From Prunus persica (taxonomy: Eukaryota > Streptophyta > Magnoliopsida > Rosales > Rosaceae), in the NCBI RefSeq assembly GCF_000346465.2, contig NC_034011.1, positions 11,589,195-11,653,194 on the forward strand: a DNA stretch of 64,000 nt, in the 5' to 3' direction. Position numbers and translations under genes: made by a program. This document shows positions 55,695 to 64,000 of this stretch, in pieces (position 1 is the first letter of the stretch; every line of letters starts with the position of its first letter). Below the pieces are notes generated by a model. It was not told the origin of the DNA and ran no database searches. It saw only the letters and a list, made by a program, of their open reading frames with translations.

Positions 55695-58600
55695 CTAAAA
55701 CCCTAGTTTCCTAAGGGTTTCCTGCAGGTTCACCTTCTTGACAGAGAGTTCTTTCTGGAGCAGCACCCCCTGGTGAATTGAATCCTCTGCAATTTCTAAG
55801 GCTGGCCTGGAAGCTGCAACCATGCTTTGCACAAGGAAGGTAGCCTTGGTCTTAGAACTCAGTCCAGCCCCAAGCCTGCTCTGCACCTCCCTGCACTCTG
55901 GCAGCTGTTTTTGGAGCTCTTCAATTTGCTTCTCTAGCTTGTCTGCGGTAGCCCTGGCTTCCTTGTATCCTGCCACCATCTGGTCCAGTTCTGCTTTCTG
56001 CTTTGCAAAATCAACCAGGTTGGCTTCATGAGTGGCCTTGCAGAACTCAGAAGTCTTGAAGGTGGGCCTAAGATCCTCATAACGATCATGCAAGTTGAGC
56101 ACATCTCTGGCCAAGCTTAGGCCCATCTCAAGAATAGGCTTCGGAGCCATGTTCTGTCTGTGTAGCAGGTCCAAGTCCTTCATCAGCTGATCAAAGGCTT
56201 CCTTGTCTTAGTCAAACTCCAGCTCAGTGGACTGCCAGATTTTCAACCTCTCCATGGCCTCCTCCACTGCCCTAGATTTTGCCTTGCCTGGAGGAGAGCT
56301 GAGTTTCTCCAATCTATCCAATTGAGCATCCAGATCCATGGCTTCAAACTCTTCCAGTTCTGGATCAGCAAAAGAAGCCGTGGTAGATGATCCTGGAAAG
56401 GAATGAATAGGCATCTGCAGAAGAAAGCATAAGTTAAGACCAGGCAGAAAGTGGAAAATAAGGGGCCTAAAAGTTATGAAAGCTTACAGCAACAATGGGA
56501 GGCTTCAGGGGGCTGGTCACCGCAGCCAGGACGCCAACAGCTTTAGGCACTTCTACCTGGAAAGACTAAAATAGTTAAAAAGGAAGAACAAGGCAGAATC
56601 GCAGGAAAATATGGACAGGTAAGGAGGAAAATTACCACAACCACAGGAACAGCGGCAGTTGTTTCCACCTCAGCCTCCGGAACTACAACAGACAGTTCTG
56701 CCTGATCCGCAGGCTCTGATGCAGACCGCTCCGCCTGATCCTCAGCTGCTGGAGAGGCAGTAGAGTGCTCTGCCTCGGCAACCTCAAATAAGGCCAGTTC
56801 TGAGCTAGTCAGCTCAGCCCTTGGACCTCCTTGTTGCTTCTGCGCCAAGGCAATGCTCTCTGCAATCACCTCAGCAGGGATCTCCTCCTACAAAACAGGG
56901 GTCAGAACAGAAGGAATGGGGCAAGAGGGGAATTGATACAAATCACAGAAATAAAACTCACCTCTCCTTCCACCACTGCCGCTTTTTCCTGGGACACTCC
57001 TTCCAACTCTTCCAGCTCTTTTTCCTGCTCCACCTCTTCAAAAGCCTCTCGCAGCTCTTCATCCATCCCAGAAGTAGTGGTAGGGACTGCTGCGGTTTCT
57101 TCTGTGGCAATATACTCCACTTCACTCCTCTTTTTAAATTTTTTCAACTTAGTAGGAGGAGGGGAAGGACTTTCAGCTGGACAGAACAAAAGGCAAAGAT
57201 TAGGAAAAAGAAGGCAAGCCAGAATAAGTGTGAAAGGAATAGCTGGAACATCACGAGCTTACCTGAAATGCCAGGCCGCGCGGTATTGTCCGGAGGAGAG
57301 ACAGGTCCTTTTCTTTTTCTTCTGCCAGAAAGAGCGGCCTCGGCAGGGGTTTGTTACACCTGGACCTCATCTTCTTCATCTGCAGAAGGAAGCTCCAAGT
57401 CCCCGGCGGCAATAACAGAAGAGACTGCACCAAGAAGTTAGAAATTAGAAACCAATTCAGCAGGAAGAAACAGAAGAAACAAATGAAAAAAGAAACTTAC
57501 CGATCACTTCTCCAGCCTGAACAGACTGCCCACCTACGTTGGTTGACAGAGAAGGATCTGATATAGGCAGAACAGACATTGGAAATCGATCATCAAGACA
57601 GAACAAATCCTAGACAGAATCAGAAATCTACCTTCTATGATTTGTGCATTGTTGTCTTTGATGGTCTAGACCATGTGCGTTTTGGCGCCCCCATTCGCAA
57701 AAATGAGCAAGTTTTCCCAACCATCAAAAAGCACCTTGAGGGCAGTAACAGAAGCAGGCAGACCTTGGAATTTGGCTTTCCACCAGGCGTCAAAGTCAGC
57801 AGAACTGCAGGAATTCAGCTCCCACGAGGGATAGAAGGCATCCGTGCTGTTGTTGATTTTGTTCACTGCACACCGGGTATCCTTGTGCACCTCCAGATCA
57901 TTTGCATCCCTCCAAGAGGAGGCTCGGTTACAACTCCGATATGATTTCAGCGGAATGAGCTGAGGACAGCCAAGCTGCCTTGCACAGAAGTTGGGATGAT
58001 AGACTTCTGCCCCCAGATGATAATTTGGGGGTTTGCCCCCACCATGGGGTAGATCTCTGGGCAGAGTGATGCTCAGAAATTTCCTCCTGAAGTCTGTTCT
58101 GGCAGCCTCGTCTTCTGGCTCCTTCTCGAACAACCGAAATCCGGTCTGGAACCAGGGATAGGTCCTTCTGATCACCACTTGCCACTGAGCTGCCGACCTT
58201 TTTGTACAATGCCTGAAGAGCTTCAGGTACTCCTTAATAGAACGCTTAGGCACTTCTGCCGATATCAGAGGAAGGGCCAGGACTTGGTCTTCAGACAGAA
58301 CTATGTCTGGGAACCTTAGCTTTGGAAAATAGACCTGCAGCCAGATCTGGATCATCCAGAATGGGCCAGGGGCCGACAGGTTCAGTGGATTCTCCAGGGT
58401 GGCAGTGTGCAGATTCTTGAAAAGATGAGCCAGAACTGTAGGCCCGAGCCCCACATCAGTGTGATTGTGAAGCGCTTCTGCTAGATGTCTGTACTCAAGC
58501 AGAACTGCCGAAGACCGATTGGGGAAAACGAACCGGTTCAGCCAATACAAAAGAAACAACATGTGTTGCTGATCCTTGTCCTTCTCAGCACTAAATTTCT

Positions 58601-58740
58601 TCAGATAATTGGAGAAAGAGCAGTTCTGGGTGATCGTGGCTGAAGAGATAGTGAAAGGAGTAGCCACTTTCTCTTGGTTTTTTCGCCTGTGATAATCTCC
58701 AACAGCATCAACAGGCCTACCATGGGGGATCTGCTAGGAA
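55695..58740 (-). pseudogene. Antisense ORF of the Tat element, PMD and coiled-coil part
   Basis: Minus-strand reading begins abruptly near 58735 (HGRPVDAVGDYHRRKNQEKV) and continues for over 330 codons to 57666 with plant mobile domain wording (LLYWLNRFVFPNRSSAVLLE, VGLGPTVLAHLFKNL, QIWLQVYFPKLRFPDIVL). Smaller open segments follow at 57189-56960, 56869-56640, 56414-56208 and 56183-55695. They are acidic (EELREAFEEVEQEKELEELE) and end in a coiled-coil-like stretch (ADKLEKQIEELQKQL); boundaries with AG and GT suggest short introns. The N-terminal part lies at 49220-49630 on the other strand, and about 40-50 residues between them are missing. It is antisense to the integrase, as in Tat elements of the Retand type. 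Confidence 0.68.
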
Positions 58741-60312
58741 GTCTGCCATAGCTTGCCCTTTGACAGCTTTCTGGGGGACATACCTGAAGGTGAATTCTGT
58801 CAATGCCAAAGTCCATTTCCCAATTCTGCCCCTCAGCATTGGTCTTGTTAGCATGTATTTGATTAAGTCTGTCTTGGCAATGATATAGATAGTATGTGGC
58901 AGCATGTAGTGCCTGAGTTTTACAGCAGTGAAATACAAGGCCAGGCAAAGTCTTTCTATTGCGGAATACCTTCTTTCCACTTCTGTTAATGTTCTGCTTA
59001 GATAGTAGACTGCTTGTTCATTCCCTTCTTTGTTATCTTGAACTAGCAAACTTCCAATGGATACTTCTGATGCAGATACATAGAGCTTGAGTGGTCTGCC
59101 GCTTTTTGGTGGGGACAGAACTGGTAGATTTGAGAGGTAATGCTTTATTTCCTGGAAAGCCTGTTGGTGCTGTTCTTCCCATTTGAATGTTTGTTCCTGC
59201 TTCAGCCTTAACAGGGAAGAAAAAGGTTGGATTTTTCCCGCAGAATTGGATATGAATCTCCTTAGAAAATTGATTTTCCCTAGGAGACTCTGAAGTTCCT
59301 TCTTGTTCCGAGATGGTAGGGCTTCTATGATGGATTTTGCTTTATTTCTGTCAACCTCTATACCTCTCTGGTGGATCAAGAATCCTAAGAAATTTCCTGC
59401 TTGGACTCCAAAAACACATTTTTTGGGGTTCATTTTTAGTTTGTGCTGCCTCATTCTTAGGAATGCCTTTCTCAGGCTTGCTACGTGGTTTCCTTCCTCG
59501 GGGGATTTAATCACCACGTCATCTATGTATACTTCCAAGGAATGTCCTATCATATCACGAAAAATGGAATTCATTGCCCTTTGATAGGTGGCCCCCGTAT
59601 TTCTCAAACTGAAAGGCATTACAGTATATTCGAAAGCACCTATATGTCCTGGGCACATAAAGGCTGTCTTGTGGATGTCTTGTTCTGCCATCATAATCTG
59701 GTTATAACCTGCATTGCCGTCCATGAAAGATAGCATCTGGTTATGAGCAGCTCCATCCACTAGCATGTCCGCCATTGGCATAGGATATTCGTCCTTGGGA
59801 GATGCCTCATTCAGATTTCTATAATCCACGCATATTCTAACTGCCCCTGTTTTTCTTTTGAGAACAGGCACAATATTTGCTAACCAATCGGCATAGACAG
59901 CTGGCCTGATGAATCCTGCCTTGAGCAGCCTTTCTATCTCTTCTTTGACCTTTAGTTCTGTGTCCATAGACATTCTTCTTCTGGCTTGTTTAATCGGAAG
60001 GTAGCCATCTTTAATTGGCAGCTTGTGCTCCACTAACTGCCTGTCCAATCCTGGCATCTCGTGGTAATGCCAGGCAAAACAATCTCTGAATTCCTGCAAA
60101 AGTGCCATGAGTTCAGTCTTTAGTGGTTCCTTCAAAAGTGTGCTGATGAAAGTAGGCCTTGGATTTTCTTCTGTCCCTAAGTTTATTTCCTGTAGAGGAT
60201 CCTCCACTTCTGGCAGGGAGTCATCCAGTGCTGCTGGTGCAAAATCTAATACTTCCTTCTGTAAAATTTCCTCCTCTTGTTCCTTTGTGCTTTCATGGGT
60301 GAATTCTGCCAT
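58717..60312 (-). pseudogene. Tat reverse transcriptase and RNase H (copy B)
   Basis: An unbroken 531-codon frame from ATG at 60312. It contains the RT fingers/palm (KAGFIRPAVYADWLANIVPV, VRICVDYRNLNEASPKDEYP), GAFEYTVMPFSLRNTGATYQ, catalytic YIDD at residues 262-265, the thumb (FLGFLIHQRGIEVDRNKAKS) and an RNase H-like C-terminus (LYVSASEVSIGSLLV, YYLSRTLTEVERRYSAIE, KGQAMADFLADPPW). It stops at TAG where the inverted antisense-ORF block joins, so integrase is cut off. Classed as pseudogene because the polyprotein upstream is frameshifted and the element is incomplete. Confidence 0.9.
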
Positions 60313-60428
60313 ATTGATGGCTGGATTCTGTATGAAAAGCCTCCTTTCTTCCTAATATATCAACAATCTTTTTGTGATGGATCGGATTGTTGCAGCTCGA
60401 TCCTTGTCCAGTTGATTAAGACTAAACA

Positions 60429-61440
60429 TCAGAGTTCTGGTAGTTCAGCACAAAAAGGTCTATTCCAGTCTTCTAGAGAACTGGCTAAACCTTCTTCAAT
60501 GAGCCTTTGGGCCGTGACACCATGGGGGCGGCCATTCTGGTTGACTCCAAGGAAAGTGAAAGGACCGAGGTCATCATGATAATACCTTGCTTCAAAGCAC
60601 ATGGCAGAGGGCAGGAATGGCCGTGGATCGGCCTCTATAATCTCCATGCAGCCTTCTTCATTCCATAGTGCTAACTGCTGGTGGAGGGTGGAAGGAATAC
60701 AAAGGCTCTGGTGAATCCAATCCCTGCCAAGTAATGCCTTGTAGGTGGTGGAAGTAGTGTCTATCACAAAGAATACTATTTTCAACTCTTTGCTTCCGAC
60801 TATGACATCCACGTCTAAGATGCCATGAATTTTTGTGATGCCCCCAGCGAAGTTGGTGACGGTCAAACGTGTTGGAATCAAATCCTTCTCTGTTCTGCCC
60901 ATCTTGGTCAGCATTCTGTGGGGTAATAGATTAATGGCTGCACCTCCATCTACCATGATCTTGGAAATAGGAATACCTACAAGATTTGCCGTTATAAACA
61001 AAGGCCTGAGGTGATTTGCCATTTCTCTGGTTGGTTTGGAGAAACAAAGTTGCTCTGTAGCTGGGTTATTGGCTGTTCCGCCTGTCCTGGGGTTGTCTGC
61101 TTGTCGTTCTGGTGGCTCCTTTGCTTCCGTCAATCTACATTCAAAGCTTTCCTGAGAGAAAACATCTCCTTCCAAAGTGCTTTCTTGTCCCTCGGTGGCC
61201 CTGAATTTTCCTGGTAGGATGAATACCATGTTAATTTCCAGATCACCTTGTAGCAGGTCTTCCAACTCTGCGCCAAAAGCTTCTGTTTCTGCGTCCAATT
61301 CTTCACCAAATTCCATTAATTCTTCCCCGTATTCTTCCGTCCAGTCATCCTGCTCTACAACTCCGAGGGGCTCATTCCGATCATCTGCAGATGGTTCGTA
61401 GTCTAATTGCTCTTCTTCATATTTCTCAGAATAATCGTCT
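60429..61440 (-). pseudogene. Tat aspartic protease region (copy B)
   Basis: Same retropepsin-like region as copy A (IMVDGGAAINLLPHRM, YKALLGRDWIHQ). Here the position of the copy A stop at 51364 is open (QLDYEPSADDRNEPL), so the frame runs back further towards gag. A stop at 60429 precedes the RT start, as in copy A, which suggests either a shared old mutation or a normal frame boundary. Confidence 0.82.
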
Positions 61441-61577
61441 TCTCCTTGTAGCGGGGTAGACCCGGATTTCTCTGGTGCCTGTATGGTGTCGGGATGACTG
61501 CCGGATGACGAGGTTAGATGGATAGGAGATCTGGCTGGCGGTTCTGTTTTTAGCAGTTCCCTTGACTGGCAAGCTTT

Positions 61578-63416
61578 CTATTCTGTCTGGGGAAGTGTTT
61601 CAGGATTTTTTCCTTTCCTGGCAGAATTGGTTTTTGGACGTACTTGCGTATTATCCTGGCTCTTAAGATACGTGCAGTATTGCCCTTGGATTCTTCTTTT
61701 CTGAGTTCTGGTTAGCTCCAGAGTTGGTCTACCGCTTTTTCTTACGGAGTACCATCTACCCTCTATGATCGTTGCCAAGGGCTTTTCATTTTCGGGTGTC
61801 TTGACTGGTATTTCCTTTCTGGGTTGCTCCGTCCTCCTTTCGCTGTATTGTGTAGGCCTAAGACAGCTTTTCTGCCTTGTTTTGTCTCGGGATGAGGTTC
61901 CAATCCTGTCGAAGACACTAGGTGTGGGCTGATTTTGTCTGTCTAGAACCACCTCTAACTCTGTTTCACATTTGCACCTGTTACAGAGCACCACCCCAGC
62001 CGAGATGGTCGCTTTTGGTATTTGACTGGTTTCCCTTATGATTCTTCTGCCTCTGCTGCAACCAGCATCTGTCATTGGCTCAGTTTCCCTTTATTCTGGC
62101 CAATTCAAGTTGACCATATTGACTTGTGGTGAGGGAAAGGATCTGTCGTGACCGATGGAGGTTTTTCTGCCAGTTTCAACCTTCCTGCCATTATCCCTTC
62201 TTCTATTACGTCCCTGAAAACAACACAACTATTGGTAGAATTGTTCTAAGAGTTGTGCCACCTGCAGTACTGTCTGCCCTTGAGTTCTTCCGGCTTGGGT
62301 ATTTTGTGGGACGTTTCTATCGCCTTTTGCAGCAGCATTTCATCGAACAAAGCATCAACCTTGGTTAAATCAAAAGAGTAGACCTTGTTTTGCGTTGGCT
62401 TGTTGGGAACGAATCCTCCTGTGAATGGTGGGGGCTTTTGGTCTTTAGGTGGCTTTGTAAGGGCTTTGCAACTAATGAGATGTTTTAATTTTGCCATTTC
62501 TGCCACTGAAACCTCTCTCTCTCTTCTGATTCTTCTGCATCTTCCTGTGATTCCACCTCAATCAGGTGGACTGAAGAAGAAGGGGTTTTGTAGTATGTAC
62601 CTTTGGAGGAGTTCCTCCTTTGCTGTTCTTCCCTGAGTAACTCCTCATATTTGGATGCCTTATCAGCCAGTTCTGCCAGGTCTCCGAACAACATTCCGTC
62701 GAACCTCTTCCTGAAAGAGATTTTAAGGGCAGCTTGGGCCATCTGGATGAAGTGTCTTTCTTCCATAGGGATTCGACACTTCATTTTGAGCTTTTTGAAC
62801 CTGGTTATGAAATCCTGAGCCGGTTCATCTTCACTTTGCTTGAGGGCAGCTAGATCACTGATGGTGACTTCTGGCTGAATCCTGTAATAGTAGTCATGAA
62901 ACATATTTTCCATCTGCTCCCAAGTTTGAACAGAATTAGCTGGCAGGCTGGTGTACCAGGTGAAAGCCTGTCCAGAGAGAGAATTGCCGAAAAGCCTTAA
63001 TTTCAACAGAGGGTTGTTCTCAATAGCTATGCATTGGACGGAGAACCTGCCTATATGTTCAACTGAGGAAGCATGGGGGTCCTCCCCGTTGAACAAGGTG
63101 AAGTTTGGTACTTTGAAACCTGGAGACAGCGGTACTTGATCAATATAGGCTGGGTATGGCTTTCTGTAAGTAGGCCTTTCCCCTCTCCTAGCCTCGGGCT
63201 CCATGATTTCTCTGATCATTCTTTGCAATGCTCCTATGTCATTCAAAGCATTGACGGGGGGAAGATTTTGTCCCTGTTCTGGCTGGACGTAATCGACCCT
63301 AGGCTATGCTCTGTATGGTCTGAGTGGAGCTTCCTCCCTGCGCTCTTCCTGCTCTTCGATGTCTGGGTGATTCCTCTAGTTTGCCCCCGGCCTATTCCTG
63401 TCATGATTAGCAAAAA
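61578..63416 (-). pseudogene. Tat gag, 5'-truncated (copy B)
   Basis: Gag core from 63246 (FKVPNFTLFNGEDPHASSVE, FHDYYYRIQPEVTISDLAAL, KQSEDEPAQDF intact, unlike copy A). Defects: one additional TC unit in the CT tract at about 62513-62525 shifts the frame after ESEERE, and a TAG at 61578 ends the gag-protease linker. The region 5' of 63246 is also interrupted (63303) and the gag N-terminus, PBS and LTR are absent beyond 63416. Confidence 0.85.
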
Positions 63417-64000
63417 AACACAAAAGAAATAAAATAAGACTCAAACAAACCAAGAAAACAAAGAGTTTCAAAATGCAGTTTTTGGCAGTTTCGACCTCTG
63501 TTCAGATTTTAGCTCATAACTTTCAAACCGCTGGTCCGATTTCTACGTTCTTTATATGGTTAGATTCAGCATGAAAAAAAGACATAACGTGAACCAAATT
63601 GTCAGAACAGTTACCAATTAAAACAGTTTTAAGCAACAATAAACCTTACATTTTCAGACATTAGAAATTTGCAAAACACAAGAGCAAGCAATAAAGCAAA
63701 TCATTCCCCCCAAACTTAAATGAAACATTGTCCTCAATGTACAAAGAATTAAAAAGCATGCAATGAATCAAGCAAAGGGAGAAAAGAATTAAAACAAGAT
63801 AATAAAGAGTAAAGAGTAAGGTTTAGAGGTCCCTGGCATATAATCTTGAGTAGGAAGTGCTGCAAATGCCAAGATCCCATCTTCATCATCATGCATCCAA
63901 AACATGGATTGCCTCCCAAGAAGCGCTAAATTTAAAGTCTTCAGCCGAACTCAGCGATCTTCACATAGACGGGGGAGTATCGAGGTACAACACCTCGAGA
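63417..64000. other. Unassigned repeat-like sequence at the window end
   Basis: A-rich start, then non-coding DNA with CATTCCCCCCAAACTTAAAT (63704) and GCCTCCCAAGAAGCGCTAAA (63911), a style I associate with gypsy non-coding regions and similar to 45777 and 46614. It runs off the window edge. Confidence 0.35.

Larger units (their letters stand above)
59662..63416 (-). repeat. Gag-protease-RT block, copy B of the 3.75-kb duplication
   Basis: Counterpart of 49628-53377. Unlike copy A it is continuous with the rest of RT and RNase H on the left, but on the right it stops in the middle of gag at a poly-A run (63412 on), followed by unrelated sequence. Confidence 0.9.

Noticed and set aside
56821..57566. 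Open frames of up to 206 codons on + between 56.8 and 57.6 kb
   Set aside because: Antisense shadows of the acidic segments of the Tat antisense ORF; Ser/Phe-rich and without domains.
1..64000. tRNA, rRNA or other structural RNA genes
   Set aside because: None was recognised by eye; the only tRNA-related sequence found is the copia primer-binding site. A tRNAscan-SE and Rfam run would settle this.

Overview
The window is plant nuclear DNA: intron-containing genes with GT-AG junctions, plant-specific families (LBD transcription factor, SAG39-type papain protease, PPR protein, APEM9) and a dense load of plant retrotransposons and DNA transposons. The gene set and repeat style fit a woody core eudicot, possibly Rosaceae, but nothing here fixes the species.

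Gene-rich left part (1-22 kb). A two-exon papain-like cysteine protease (990-2500, +) is followed by an intronless P-class PPR gene (3167-4198, -) and a five-exon gene (6522-8558, -) for a short glucosidase II beta-like protein with signal peptide, LDL-A type repeats and a C-terminal membrane helix. At 9.1-13.1 kb lies a wrecked Ty1/copia element (both LTRs, PBS and PPT visible) invaded by a 606-bp solo LTR and a Ty3/gypsy gag piece. A nuclear gene for the C-terminal half of mitochondrial ribosomal protein L2 (16972-18092, -) stands head to head with an APEM9-like peroxisome gene (18454-21964, +) that carries an in-frame stop and a frameshift.

Repeat-rich middle (22-47 kb). A non-autonomous CACTA element (23447-27111) has a perfect CAT target duplication, palindromic subterminal arrays and four copies of a 346-bp tandem unit. 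It sits just upstream of a broken hAT (ZMYM1/TTF-type) transposase. Next come minisatellites, a chimeric PB1 + DUF1645-like remnant that looks like captured gene fragments, the 3' part of a basic secretory protease gene, and one intact LBD gene (33265-34385, +). Beyond 34.4 kb I see no host gene, only MITE-like and MULE-like inverted-repeat elements, solo LTRs and microsatellites.

Retrotransposon block (47-64 kb). These are pieces of a Tat-lineage Ty3/gypsy element on the minus strand: one complete LTR, two almost identical gag-protease-RT copies (49628-53377 and 59662-63416), and between them an inverted block with integrase on + and the C-terminal part of the antisense plant-mobile-domain ORF on -. 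The N-terminal part of that antisense ORF lies on + at 49220-49630. Each copy has its own disabling mutations. The scrambled order reflects either complex rearrangement or an assembly join.

The host genes act in different compartments (vacuole or apoplast, organelle RNA processing, ER/secretory route, mitochondrial ribosome, peroxisome membrane, nucleus) and do not form a pathway cluster.
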